Below, one piece after another: positions 36,374 to 45,132 of a stretch of 64,000 nt of DNA; position 1 is the stretch's first letter, and each line of letters begins with the position of its first letter. This DNA is from RYN-230 sp963841695 (GTDB lineage Bacteria > Actinomycetota > Actinomycetes > Streptosporangiales > Streptosporangiaceae). The position numbers and the translations under genes were made by a program. A model generated the notes under the pieces. That model was not told the origin of the DNA and searched no databases. It worked only from the letters and a program-made list of their open reading frames with translations. The stretch is taken from positions 310,001 through 374,000 of the forward strand of contig CAWJDQ010000006.1 of NCBI GenBank assembly GCA_963841695.1, in the 5' to 3' direction.

Positions 36374-36770
36374 CTAGTGGGCGTAGATGCCGCGGTAGTA
36401 CTCGAAGACGAATCCGATCGTGGTCAGGAAGAGGGCCAGCAGGCCGATCAGGAACAGCCACCAGCCGATAGCCACCCCGAGGGCGGCGAGGGCGGCAGCC
36501 AGGCCCACGTACAGCGGCCACCAGCTGTGCGGGCTGAAGAAGCCCAGCTCGCCGGTGCCCTCTTCGATCTCGCCGGCGCGGGTTGTCCTCGGGCCGCTCC
36601 GGCAGCCGCCGCCCGGTGAACAGCAGGTAGAACCCGGTGAGAAAGGCCAGGCCCACGGCCAGCGCGAGCGCGGTGGTACCCGTCGGGTCTTTAGAGAAAT
36701 ACCAGTAGACGATGTCCGCGCAGCCGAAGAAGATCGCGCAGCCGACGAACAAGGATCCCTCAAACTTCAC
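36374..36770 (-). CDS. ctaF: Cytochrome c oxidase subunit IV (actinobacterial), frameshifted near 36585
   Basis: ATG 36770 starts MKFEGSLFVGCAIFFGCADI, with a first membrane helix, and VGLAFLTGFYLLFTGRRLPE follows as a second. Near 36585 the frame changes, after which GEIEEGTGELGFFSPHSWWP and two further helices (AALAALGVAIGWWLFLIGLL and LTTIGFVFEYYRG) end in YAH at 36374. This four-helix protein of about 131 residues is the small subunit specific to actinobacterial aa3 oxidases. GCGGGTTGTCC probably has an extra base. It is the last gene of the ctaCDF operon. Confidence 0.87.
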
Positions 36771-36861
36771 CCGGCACCTCCTCGGTGCTCACTGGCGCCT
36801 CCGGCGCGGGGCTCACTGGCGCCTCCGGCGCGGGGCCGGGCCGGGGCTGCCGTCCCGCGGG

Positions 36862-38550
36862 TCATTTCCTGGCCTCGAGAATCCGCTGCTGATGCGTCCG
36901 CCCGGACTGGATGTGCGGGTGGTGCAGGTCGAAGGCGGGCCGCTCGGAGCGGATACGCGGGATCCGGGTGAAGTTGTGCCGGGGCGGCGGGCAGGAGGTC
37001 GCCCACTCCAGCGAGTTCCCGTAACCCCACGGATCGTCCACGGTGACCTGCTCGCCGTACTTCCAGGTCTTGTAGACGTTGTAGAGGAAGAAGAACGTGG
37101 ACGCGCCCAGGATCCACGAGCCGATGCTGGAGATCTGGTTCAGCGTGGTCACGTTGGCCGGCAGGAACGGGTAGTTCGCCACCCGGCGCGGCATGCCCTC
37201 GACGCCGATCCAGTGCTGCACCAGGAACGTCATGTTGAACCCGATGAACAGCGTCCAGAAATGCCACTTGCCGAGCGTGTTGTCGAGCATCTTGCCGGTG
37301 AACTTCGGCCACCAGAAGTAGAAGCCGGAGAACATGCAGAACACCACGGTGCCGAAGAGCACGTAATGGAAGTGGGCGACCACGAAGTAGGAGTCGCTGA
37401 CGTGGAAGTCCAGCGGCGGGGAGGCCAGGATGACCCCGGTCAGCCCGCCGAACAGGAACGAGACCAGGAACCCGATGGAGAACAGCATGGCCGGCTCGAA
37501 CGTGAGCTGGCCGCGCCACATCGTGCCCACCCAGTTGAAGAACTTCACCCCGGTGGGCACCGCGATCAGGAACGTCATGAACGAGAAGAACGGCAGCAGC
37601 ACGGCGCCGGTGGTGAACATGTGGTGCGCCCACACGGTCATGGACAGCCCGGCGATCGCGATCGTCGCGCCGACCAGCCCCTTGTACCCGAAGCACGGCT
37701 TCCGGCTGAACACCGGCAGTACCTCGGTCGCGATGCCGAAGAAGGGCAACGCGACGATGTAGACCTCCGGATGGCCGAAGAACCAGAACAGGTTCTGCCA
37801 CAGGATCGCCCCGCCGTTGTTCGCGGTGAACACCTGGGCGCCGAGCTTGCGGTCGATCTCCAGCACCAGCAGCGCCGCCGCCAGCACCGGGAACGCGAGC
37901 AGCACCAGCATGCTGGTGAGCAGGATGTTCCAGGTGAAGATCGGCATCCGGAACATGGTCATGCCGGGCGCCCGCATGCAGATGATCGTGGTGACGAAGT
38001 TGACGCCGCCGAGGATCGTGCCGAGCCCGGACAGGGTCAGGCCCATGATCCACATGTCGCCGCCGATGCCAGGCGAGTACACCGAGCTGGTCAGCGGCGC
38101 GTAGGCGTACCAGCCGAACGCCGCCGCCCCGCCCGGGGTCAGGAAGCTGACCAGCAGGATGAGGCCGCCGAACAGGAAGAAGTAGTAGCTGAGCAGGTTC
38201 AGCCGGGGGAACGCCACGTCCGGTGCGCCGATCTGCAGCGGCATGATCTCGTTCGCGAAGCCGACGAACAGCGGGGTGGCGAAGAGCAGCAGCATGATCG
38301 TGCCGTGCATGGTGAACAGCTCGTTGTACTGCTGGTCGGTCACGACGTGGTTGTCCGGCCCGAACAGCTGTGCCCGCATGATCATGGCCATCAGGCCCGC
38401 GATCAGGAAGAACGCGAACGACGTGATCAGGTAGAGGTGGCCGATGATCTTGTGATCGGTCGAGGACAGCCAGCTGGCCAGGATGGAACCCTTGCGGCCG
38501 GCGTACGGGTCCCCGGTCTGGACCTCAATGGGCTGCTGGACAGTGGTCAC
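36862..38550 (-). CDS. ctaD: Cytochrome c oxidase subunit I (aa3 type)
   Basis: A complete 562-residue haem-copper oxidase subunit I from GTG 38550 (VTTVQQPIEVQ); the stop is TAA/TGA-type at 36862. Low-spin haem ligand His is in FTMHGTIMLL, CuB ligand His and the cross-linked Tyr are in FWFFGHPEVYIVALP, the next CuB ligands are in TVWAHHMFTTG, and the haem a3/a His pair is in VVAHFHYVLFG. Twelve transmembrane helices are evident. It reduces oxygen to water and pumps protons across the cell membrane. ctaC ends 2 bp upstream, so the two are co-transcribed. No frame break is present, in contrast to ctaE. Confidence 0.97.
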   Translation of the reverse strand: MTTVQQPIEVQTGDPYAGRKGSILASWLSSTDHKIIGHLYLITSFAFFLIAGLMAMIMRAQLFGPDNHVVTDQQYNELFTMHGTIMLLLFATPLFVGFANEIMPLQIGAPDVAFPRLNLLSYYFFLFGGLILLVSFLTPGGAAAFGWYAYAPLTSSVYSPGIGGDMWIMGLTLSGLGTILGGVNFVTTIICMRAPGMTMFRMPIFTWNILLTSMLVLLAFPVLAAALLVLEIDRKLGAQVFTANNGGAILWQNLFWFFGHPEVYIVALPFFGIATEVLPVFSRKPCFGYKGLVGATIAIAGLSMTVWAHHMFTTGAVLLPFFSFMTFLIAVPTGVKFFNWVGTMWRGQLTFEPAMLFSIGFLVSFLFGGLTGVILASPPLDFHVSDSYFVVAHFHYVLFGTVVFCMFSGFYFWWPKFTGKMLDNTLGKWHFWTLFIGFNMTFLVQHWIGVEGMPRRVANYPFLPANVTTLNQISSIGSWILGASTFFFLYNVYKTWKYGEQVTVDDPWGYGNSLEWATSCPPPRHNFTRIPRIRSERPAFDLHHPHIQSGRTHQQRILEARK

Positions 38551-38552
38551 GG

Positions 38553-39386
38553 CTACGCACCCCCCGCTGACGTCAGCTGCAAATGCTGCTGGCCGCTGAC
38601 CCAGGCGTGGAACTGCGCCGGGGTAACGATCTTCACCTTGAACAGCATCCGGCTGTGGTACACGCCGCATAGCTCAGTGCAGCGGCCGATGAACGTGCCG
38701 GTCCTAATCGGGGTCACCTCGAAGTGGTTGGGGTGGCCGGGAATCACGTCCCGCTTGAACTCGAAGGGAACGATCCAGAACGAGTGCACCACGTCCAGGG
38801 AGACGAGGTTGAAGCGGACCGACCGATCCCGGGGGATCTCCAGCAGCGGGAGCCGCCCGGGCCAGGGCGCCCCGGTCTCGGACAGGACACCGCTGGCCGA
38901 GCCCTTCACCTTGTACTGCGGGTACTGGAATTCCCAGCTCCACTGATAGCCGTACACGTTCACCGTGACGTCCGGGTGCGGCGACAGCTTGTCGATGTAG
39001 TTCTCGTCCCGGGCGGTGAAGAAGAAGAAGACGCCGACCATGATGAACGGGATGACCGTGTACATGATCTCGATCGGCAGGTTGTAGCGCACCTGCCGCG
39101 GCGGGGTGTCGGTCCGCTTGCGGTGGAAGATCACCGCCCACAGGATCGCGCCCCACACCACCGCGCCGACGCAGAGCGCGGCGATCCAGCTGCCCCGCCA
39201 GAGGGTCACCACGACTTCGCCCTGCTTGGTGACCGGGACCGGCAGGCCGAGCCGGGTGAATGTGGTGGACTGGCAGCCCGCCGTGGCCATCAGCACGGCA
39301 GCGAGCAGCACGGACCGCGGTATCCAGCGGCGCAGCCGCCGCGCGGGCTGGCCAGCGCCGGGGGCTGGCGGCGGGCCGTCAGTCAC
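38553..39386 (-). CDS. ctaC: Cytochrome c oxidase subunit II (lipoprotein)
   Basis: GTG 39386 was chosen because AGGAGA precedes it and it gives a lipoprotein signal with the lipobox LMATAGC near residue 35. Two transmembrane segments follow (IAALCVGAVVWGAILWAVIF and IEIMYTVIPFIMVGVFFFFT), then the cupredoxin domain with the CuA ligands in VVHSFWIVPFEF and CTELCGVYHSRML. The aromatic electron entry patch is YGYQWSWEF. It receives electrons from the dihaem cytochrome QcrC. The 278-residue length is normal and the frame intact. It is the first gene of the ctaCDF operon. Confidence 0.95.
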   Translation of the reverse strand: MTDGPPPAPGAGQPARRLRRWIPRSVLLAAVLMATAGCQSTTFTRLGLPVPVTKQGEVVVTLWRGSWIAALCVGAVVWGAILWAVIFHRKRTDTPPRQVRYNLPIEIMYTVIPFIMVGVFFFFTARDENYIDKLSPHPDVTVNVYGYQWSWEFQYPQYKVKGSASGVLSETGAPWPGRLPLLEIPRDRSVRFNLVSLDVVHSFWIVPFEFKRDVIPGHPNHFEVTPIRTGTFIGRCTELCGVYHSRMLFKVKIVTPAQFHAWVSGQQHLQLTSAGGA

Positions 39387-39786
39387 GGCGGCGTTCTCCT
39401 CAGCGGGCTGATGGCCCGGATCGTGCGCGCCCCTTCGGCGGGGGGCGCTGGGGGTGGGACTCACAGGTTGCCTTCCCAGCGGAATGACTCCCGGCTGCAC
39501 GGGCAGGTCATGGCTCGTCCTACAGGCTGTCGTGCAAACAGTATCGTGCGCGCGGCGCATGCTCACGGGGGACCCCGTTTGTGCCGCCGCGTGTCCCGGC
39601 CGGGTGCGCTTATGGACGGCGACGTGCGGGTATCGCTCTCCCGTGGCAGCATGCATGCGGACGTCCCAGCGCTGCGGGCCGCACCGCGGAGTATTGTCAC
39701 CTTTTCAACGGAGCTGATGACCGGCGGCACTGGCGGGCAGCAGCCCCGGGCAGTCAGCACGGAGCAGGCAGCACAGAGCGAGAGGC
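39387..39786. other. Intergenic region between divergent ctaC and tusA
   Basis: A 400-bp gap. Open frames here are short and have no recognisable content. Moderately AT-rich spots near 39536-39545 and 39690-39712 are the likely promoter areas for ctaC and tusA. I see no strong inverted repeat or known riboswitch. Confidence 0.45.
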
Positions 39787-40041
39787 ATGCGGATGACCCC
39801 CCCGACGCGCCCAGCACCCATGCTGACGATCGACGCGCTGGGCCGGAAGTGCCCCATCCCGATCATCATGCTTGCCGAGCGGATCAGGGAGGTCCCGATC
39901 GGGGCGACAGTCGCCGTCCTGGCGGACGATCCGGCCGCGCAGACCGACATCCCCGCCTGGTGCATGATGAAGTCACAGGAGTTCGTGGTCGAGACGGCCC
40001 TGCCGCGCGGCTGGGCGTTCCTGGTCAAGCGCACCTACTGA
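39787..40041 (+). CDS. TusA-family sulfur carrier protein
   Basis: An 84-residue protein with the TusA/SirA fold: MLTIDALGRKCPIPIIMLAE carries the CPxP motif with the active Cys22. This is followed by the GATVAVLADDPAAQTDIPAW strand/helix and a C-terminal strand. ATG 39787 has GAGAGG before it; ATG 39793 is an alternative. TusA proteins pass persulfide sulfur between cysteine desulfurases and acceptors. It stands between the oxidase operon and the CtaG-like gene, tail to tail with the latter (7 bp). Whether its target is tRNA, molybdopterin or an Fe-S/Cu site cannot be decided here. Confidence 0.88.
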   Translation: MRMTPPTRPAPMLTIDALGRKCPIPIIMLAERIREVPIGATVAVLADDPAAQTDIPAWCMMKSQEFVVETALPRGWAFLVKRTY

Positions 40042-40048
40042 TCGGCGG

Positions 40049-41122
40049 TTAGGAGTCACCCGCGGATCGGAAGCGGTCGGAGAACCGCGGGTCGTTCTGC
40101 CACCAGGGCTGCTGGCCGGCCGGTTCCTCCGGGACGGTGCCGGACTCACCGGCCGCTGCGGACCGCCCGGCCGCCGCAGCCGCGCCGGCCGGCACGTCCG
40201 CTCCCGCCGCCGCGGCACTCTCCGCGGCCTCCACGGCGTCCAGCTCCGCGTCCACGCCGGCTGCCTCGGTCTCGTCTTCCCTGATCATCTGGATGAACTG
40301 GGCGGCCAGGAACGGCAGGCCGACGATGTCGCCGAGCACCCACAGCGCCCCGCCGCCGATGACCTGGTCGCTGCGCAGGGTGGGACCCCAGGGGCGGGCC
40401 AGTGCGTGGTAGTAGGCCGCGGCAAGGAGATTCTGGTCGGCGAGGATGGCCAGGCCGAGGACCGCGTCCCCGACCACCTCGCCCGCGCTCACCCACATGC
40501 CGACCAGGTACGGGTAGGCCCTCGGCACCGGATCGACCCGCAGGAACATCCAGAAGAACACGAAGCCGGGGGCCAGCAGGGCCAGGTAGGTCAGCTCGCG
40601 GACCGTGCCGCTGCGCATGCTGGCCGCGTACCAGGGCGAGAAGTACAGCACGAACGGCACCAGGACCAGCACCAGCGTGGGGATGGCCGGGAAGGTGAGG
40701 ATCCGCGCCGTGCGGCTGTGCACCACCGCGTCCAGCCGCCGGCCGGTCCGCGGCGCGGCCTCGATGACCAGCGTGAGCGGCCGGCCCAGCGCCGTGAACA
40801 GCGGCACGAGCAGCAGCAGGAAGATGGTCTGCACCGAGCGGATGTAGAACAGCACGCCCTGGTAGACGCCGAGGAACGACATCGTGGCGATGACCAGAAC
40901 GCCGAGGCCGCCGAGGTAGAAGGCGACCAGGCGGGCCGCCGGCCATTCCCGGCCGGCCCGGCGCACCCGGCGCACCCCGGCCAGGTACAGGCCGCCGGCC
41001 AGCAGCACCGCGACGAGAACCGGCACGTCCAGGGTCCACGAGGTGAAGACCCGGGCCACGGTCAGCGCGGGCGGCCCCTGATACGCGGGCCCGGGGCCGC
41101 TCGCGAGAAGAAGGATCGCCAC
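40049..41122 (-). CDS. CtaG-type cytochrome c oxidase assembly protein (caa3_CtaG)
   Basis: A 357-residue membrane protein with seven to eight hydrophobic segments. The family pattern is clear in ARVFTSWTLDVPVLVAVLLA near residue 23, MSFLGVYQGVLFYIRSVQTI near 85 and LVLVPFVLYFSPWYAASMRS near 150, with conserved HALARPWGPTLRSDQ and GGALWVLGDIVGLPF later. The last 80 residues are a hydrophilic Ala/Glu-rich tail. The caa3_CtaG family takes part in copper delivery to the oxidase CuB/CuA sites and is distinct from Cox11. Its position beside ctaC supports the role. Confidence 0.87.
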   Translation of the reverse strand: MAILLLASGPGPAYQGPPALTVARVFTSWTLDVPVLVAVLLAGGLYLAGVRRVRRAGREWPAARLVAFYLGGLGVLVIATMSFLGVYQGVLFYIRSVQTIFLLLLVPLFTALGRPLTLVIEAAPRTGRRLDAVVHSRTARILTFPAIPTLVLVLVPFVLYFSPWYAASMRSGTVRELTYLALLAPGFVFFWMFLRVDPVPRAYPYLVGMWVSAGEVVGDAVLGLAILADQNLLAAAYYHALARPWGPTLRSDQVIGGGALWVLGDIVGLPFLAAQFIQMIREDETEAAGVDAELDAVEAAESAAAAGADVPAGAAAAAGRSAAAGESGTVPEEPAGQQPWWQNDPRFSDRFRSAGDS

Positions 41123-41393
41123 CCCGCCACGCTATCCCCCGGCCGGGACGGCCCGGCCATCGCCTGCGGCGGCCCGGCCGCGGCGGGCACCGGCCGGGTC
41201 GCCAGGCCCGGCCGCCGGGAGAAAACCAGCGGGGAAACCTATTCACCGCAGTCACTACTGCATAACAGAAGCCATGTGATGAGCGATTTCTCTTGCGCGA
41301 CACGGCCGGGTGGGACGAGTCTATTCCGGTTGTGCCTGTTACCCAGGACACACAGATCAGGCGCCATGATCATCCGCCCAGGAAGGAATGTGC

Positions 41394-43430
41394 ATGCCGC
41401 AAGTCACACGCCTGCGTGTGGTCGGAGCCGCGATTGCCGCTGGAGCACTGACGCTCGGCAGTCTCGCCACGGCCACCGCCGCGCAGGCGGCCACCCCGAG
41501 AAGGGCCATCGCCGACTCCCACCCCGCGTGGGCGGTCGCCGCGAAGCGTCTCAGCAGCAAGGCCGTCACCAGCGGCACCGTCAACGCGCAGGTGTACCTC
41601 GCGCCCAGCCACCAGGCTGAGCTGGCCAGCGACGTCGCCGCCGTCTCCGACCCGACCAGCAAGAGCTACCGGCACTTCATGAGCGCCTCCGCGGTCCGCC
41701 AGGAGTTCGCACCATCCGCGGCGGAGATCGCCTCGGTGAAGTCCTGGCTCACCTCGGCCGGGCTGAGCGTGACCAAGGTCAGCGCCAAGTACCCGGCCGA
41801 CGCCTACATCGGCGTGCGCGGGTCCGTGGCCGCCGCTGCCAAGGCGTTCAGCGTGACGTTCGGCACCTACCGGGGCCCCGGCGGCACGGCCGACCGCGCG
41901 CCCGACCAGGCCGCGACGGCACCCGCGTCCGTCGCCAGTTCCATCCTCGCGGTGTCCGGCCTGGACACCGCGAAGAGCGTGATCAAGCCGGACCTGCCGC
42001 CGCCCGGGCCGAACTACTGGGTGGCCGGACCGTGCTCGACCTACTACGCCCAGAAGATCGCGACCAACAAGCCCAAGGCCTACGGCAAGTACCAGCCGTG
42101 GAACAACTGCGGCTACACGCCGACCCAGGTCGCCGGCGCCTACGGGGTGACCAAGTCCGGGATGACCGGCAAGGGCCAGACCGTGGCGATCGTGGACGCC
42201 TACTCGTCCCCCACGATGCTGTCGGACGCCAACCAGTTCGCCACGACCGTCGGCGGCAAGCCGTTCGCGCCCGGGCAGTACAAGCAGTACAAGGTCGGCC
42301 CGTACACGCTGGCCGGCGCGAACGAGTGTGACGCCCAGGGCTGGTACGGCGAGGAAACCCTCGACGTGGAGTCCGTGCACGGCATCGCGCCCGACGCCAA
42401 CGTCCGCTTCGTCGGGGCGGCCAGCTGCGAGGACTCGGACCTGGCCAACGCGGAAGCGACCATCGTCAACACCGACCTGGCCAGCATCGTCAGCAACTCC
42501 TGGGGCGAGCCGGCCAGCTACTCCACCATCAACGCCACGTTCGACCTGATCTTCCAGGTCGGCGCGCTCGAGGGGATCGGCTTCTTCTTCTCCTCCGGCG
42601 ACAGCGGCTACGAGGGCCCGGGCGAGGACTCGGCGTCCCCGTACGACCAGGTGGACTACCCGACGTCGAGCCCGTACGTCACCTCGGTGGGCGGCACCAG
42701 CCTGGCCATCGGCAAGAGCAACAACTACGAGTTCGAGACCTCGTGGGGCACCCTGCTCGACCCGCTGGTGCACACCAAGCACGGCAAGAAGTGGCAGTAC
42801 ACCCCGCCAGGCAAGTACCCCTCCGGGTACGACGGCTCCAGCGGCGGTGGCGTGAGCACCGAGTACACCCAGCCCAACTATCAGCAGGGCGTGGTGCCGA
42901 CCAGCCTGGCCACCAAGCTGCCGAACGGCACGACCAGCAGCACGCCCATGCGGGTGGTCCCGGACGTGTCGGCGCTCGCCGACCCGAGCACCGGGATCCT
43001 GGTCGGCCAGACGACCCTGCAGCCGAACGGGAAGACCTACGCCTTCTCGCTCAGCAGGATCGGCGGCACCAGCGTGGCCTGCCCGACGTTCGCCGCGATC
43101 GAGGCGGACGCCCAGCAGGCGGCGGGCGGCCCGCTCGGCTTCGCCAACCCGGGTATCTACTACCTGGACACGCACGCTCCCTACGGGTCCTCCAACGCGG
43201 CGTTCAACGACGTGACGAACTTCCCGTTCGGTCCGGGCGTGCGGCTGGCCCAGGTGCGTAACAACTACACCAACCCGTACACCAAGCAGGGCCCGCTGCT
43301 GACCTACCTGCGGACCCTGGGGATCGACGGCGAGGGCGCCGACGCGCTGCCCGCCGTCAAGGGCTACGACGACTCGACCGGAGTCGGCTCGCCCAGGAAT
43401 TACATCGAGGATGCGCCCTCGCTGCCGTAG
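41394..43430 (+). CDS. Secreted S53 family peptidase (sedolisin/kumamolisin type) with prodomain
   Basis: ATG 41394 is preferred because AGGAAGGA lies 6 nt upstream. A signal peptide (GAAIAAGALTLGSLATATAA, cut after AQA) leads into the Pro-kumamolisin activation domain (SYRHFMSASAVRQEFAPSAA). The catalytic domain shows GEETLDVESVHG with Glu320 and Asp324, the oxyanion Asp in FFSSGDSGYEG, and GGTSVACP with the nucleophile Ser560. The calcium site is near the C-terminus (YDDSTGVGSP). It is an acid-active serine-carboxyl endopeptidase released outside the cell, typical for soil actinomycetes. At 679 residues it has several surface insertions rich in Lys, Tyr and Pro. The frame is intact. Confidence 0.94.
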   Translation: MPQVTRLRVVGAAIAAGALTLGSLATATAAQAATPRRAIADSHPAWAVAAKRLSSKAVTSGTVNAQVYLAPSHQAELASDVAAVSDPTSKSYRHFMSASAVRQEFAPSAAEIASVKSWLTSAGLSVTKVSAKYPADAYIGVRGSVAAAAKAFSVTFGTYRGPGGTADRAPDQAATAPASVASSILAVSGLDTAKSVIKPDLPPPGPNYWVAGPCSTYYAQKIATNKPKAYGKYQPWNNCGYTPTQVAGAYGVTKSGMTGKGQTVAIVDAYSSPTMLSDANQFATTVGGKPFAPGQYKQYKVGPYTLAGANECDAQGWYGEETLDVESVHGIAPDANVRFVGAASCEDSDLANAEATIVNTDLASIVSNSWGEPASYSTINATFDLIFQVGALEGIGFFFSSGDSGYEGPGEDSASPYDQVDYPTSSPYVTSVGGTSLAIGKSNNYEFETSWGTLLDPLVHTKHGKKWQYTPPGKYPSGYDGSSGGGVSTEYTQPNYQQGVVPTSLATKLPNGTTSSTPMRVVPDVSALADPSTGILVGQTTLQPNGKTYAFSLSRIGGTSVACPTFAAIEADAQQAAGGPLGFANPGIYYLDTHAPYGSSNAAFNDVTNFPFGPGVRLAQVRNNYTNPYTKQGPLLTYLRTLGIDGEGADALPAVKGYDDSTGVGSPRNYIEDAPSLP

Positions 43431-43448
43431 CTAGCGGCGACCGCATCG

Positions 43449-43484
43449 CAGAGGGGACGGCCCGCACCCGGGCCGTCCCCTCTG
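43449..43484 (+). terminator. Strong terminator after the S53 peptidase gene
   Basis: CAGAGGGGACGGCCCG (43449-43464) and its exact complement (43469-43484) form a perfect 16-bp stem with a CACC loop, 18 bp after the stop codon. There is no U-tract, but the energy is high. It lies between convergent genes and may act in both directions. Confidence 0.85.
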
Positions 43485-43565
43485 GCGTTCCCGGGGGCCG
43501 CGCGCCGGGTGCGGGGTTCGTTGCGGAAGAAAAGCGGCGGCAGGCGCGGCGCGGAGCCGGCCGGC

Positions 43566-44540
43566 TCAGCTAAAGTGCGCGGCGATCTCTGCGGCCGCGG
43601 ACTCCCCGTACACGGCGGTCACCCGTTCGGCCACCGCGCCGGGCTTCAGCTCGTATTCCTGCGTGCCGACCGTCTCCAGGACATGCACCGCCACGATGTT
43701 GCCGAGCTGGGCGGCCCGCTCCAGCGGCAGGCCCCAGGCCACCGCGGCCAGGAAACCCGACCGGAAGGCGTCACCGGTTCCGGTGGGGTCGACCTTCCGG
43801 ACCTCCGGAACCTCCGCCACGAAGACCGGGTCGGCGCCGGCGGCCTCGATCTTGGCGCCAGCCGGGCCGAGGGTGGTCACCCGGACGCCGACCCGGTTCA
43901 GGATGTCCGGGCCGGACCACGAGCTCTTGCGCTCGATGAGGGCTTCCTCGTACTCGTTGCAGAACAGGTAGGCCGCGCCGTCAACCAGCGCGCGGACCGC
44001 GTCAGAGTCCAGCCGGGGCAGTTGCTGCGACAGGTCGGCCGCGAACGGGATGCCCAGGTCCTTGCACTCCTGGGTGTGCGACAGCATGGCCCCGGGGTCG
44101 CTGGCGCCGATCAGCACCAGGTCCAGCCCGCCGACCCGCGCGGCGAGCGGGGCCAGCTCGATGTCGGCGTCCTCGCTCATCGCCCCGGGGTAGAACGAGG
44201 CGATCTGGTTGCCGTCCAGGTCGGTGGTGCAGACGAACCGCGCGGTGTGCTGCGTGGCCGATTCACGGACACCGCCGCAGTCCACCCCGTGCCCGGCCAG
44301 CCAGTCACGGTACGGGCCGAAGTCCTCGCCGACCGCCCCGATGAGCAGCGGGCTGAGCCCGAGGACGCCGAGGCCGAACGCGATGTTGGCCGCGACTCCC
44401 CCGCGCCGGATCTCGAGCGTGTCAACGAGGAACGACAGCGAGACCCGGTCCATCTTGTCGGGCAGGAACTGCTCGACGAAGCGGCCAGGGAAGGTCATCA
44501 GGTGATCGGTCGCGATGGACCCGGTGATGGCTATGCGCAC
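43566..44540 (-). CDS. adoK: Adenosine kinase (AdoK-type, PfkB family)
   Basis: A 324-residue ribokinase-fold protein starting MRIAITGSIATDHLMTFPGR, almost identical in pattern to the mycobacterial adenosine kinase AdoK. The substrate-side loop is RRGGVAANIAFGLGVLG, the ATP site motif is KVDPTGTGDAFRSGFL with catalytic Asp, and ASFYPGAMSE and LETVGTQEYEL are shared markers of this group. It phosphorylates adenosine to AMP in purine salvage. The erpA gene lies 85 bp upstream on the same strand but with a terminator between, so adoK should have its own promoter. Confidence 0.9.
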   Translation of the reverse strand: MRIAITGSIATDHLMTFPGRFVEQFLPDKMDRVSLSFLVDTLEIRRGGVAANIAFGLGVLGLSPLLIGAVGEDFGPYRDWLAGHGVDCGGVRESATQHTARFVCTTDLDGNQIASFYPGAMSEDADIELAPLAARVGGLDLVLIGASDPGAMLSHTQECKDLGIPFAADLSQQLPRLDSDAVRALVDGAAYLFCNEYEEALIERKSSWSGPDILNRVGVRVTTLGPAGAKIEAAGADPVFVAEVPEVRKVDPTGTGDAFRSGFLAAVAWGLPLERAAQLGNIVAVHVLETVGTQEYELKPGAVAERVTAVYGESAAAEIAAHFS

Positions 44541-44577
44541 TGCCGCACTCTAGGCGATGGGAGAGACCACAGAAAGC

Positions 44578-44610
44578 AGCGCGGCCGGGAGGAAGCCTCC
44601 CGGCCGTCGC
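44578..44610 (-). terminator. Terminator between erpA and adoK
   Basis: CGGCCGGGAGG (44582-44592) and CCTCCCGGCCG (44596-44606) form an 11-bp stem with an AAG loop, extended by GCAGC/GCTGC. On the minus strand it is followed by CTTTCTGTGG, a weak U-tract. It lies directly after erpA. Confidence 0.8.
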
Positions 44611-44625
44611 TGCCCACGCTGATGA

Positions 44626-44976
44626 TCAGTGGAACGAGTCGCCGCAGGCGCAGGACCCGGTGGCGTTCGGGTTGTCGATGGTGAAGCCCTGCTTCTCGAT
44701 CGTGTCCACGAAGTCGATGGTCGCGCCCATCAGGTACGGGGCGCTCATCTTGTCGGTGACCACGTGCACGCCGGAGAACTCGGCGTCGATGTCGCCGTCC
44801 ATCTCACGCTCGTCGAAGTACAGCTGGTAGCGCAGCCCGGAGCAGCCGCCCGGCTGGACGGCAATGCGCAGCCGCAGGTCATCGCGGCCTTCCTGCTCCA
44901 GGAGAGCGCCCACTTTGGCTGCCGCGGTGTCGGTCAGGATGACACCGGTGGTTGTCGCCTCATTCTGGACCGTCAT
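44626..44976 (-). CDS. erpA: Iron-sulfur cluster insertion protein ErpA (A-type carrier)
   Basis: A 116-residue HesB/IscA family protein. The three cluster-binding Cys are in QPGGCSGLRYQLYFDE and the C-terminal NPNATGSCACGDSFH (CxnCxC). The pattern ILTDTAAAKVGALLEQEG at the N-terminus and VDFVDTIEKQGFTIDNPNA are family markers. It receives [2Fe-2S] or [4Fe-4S] clusters from the SUF machinery and passes them to targets such as IspG or respiratory enzymes. It is a single gene with its own terminator. The proximity to adoK is conserved in mycobacteria and streptomycetes. Confidence 0.93.
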   Translation of the reverse strand: MTVQNEATTTGVILTDTAAAKVGALLEQEGRDDLRLRIAVQPGGCSGLRYQLYFDEREMDGDIDAEFSGVHVVTDKMSAPYLMGATIDFVDTIEKQGFTIDNPNATGSCACGDSFH

Positions 44977-45132
44977 ATGTGTTAGCTCCCGCGATCGACC
45001 GCCGCCGCGTCCGCGGCGCTGCTGTTATCTCCTGCTCCAACCATATGCGCTCGCTGGTCATTCCGGGCGGGGCGGGCGGCTCCGGAGTTTCCCGGCCCGG
45101 GCCGGGGGCCCGGCGCACGGCCCGGCGCCCGC

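Noticed and set aside
36712..38946. Long open frame antisense to ctaD and ctaC
   Set aside because: High GC at third positions keeps the opposite strand open; the translation is His/Arg/Gln-rich and without domains, while ctaD on the other strand has every catalytic motif.
41370..43175. 600-codon frame antisense to the S53 peptidase
   Set aside because: The plus strand encodes a full sedolisin with signal peptide and catalytic residues; the antisense product is Arg/Gly/Val-rich without domains.
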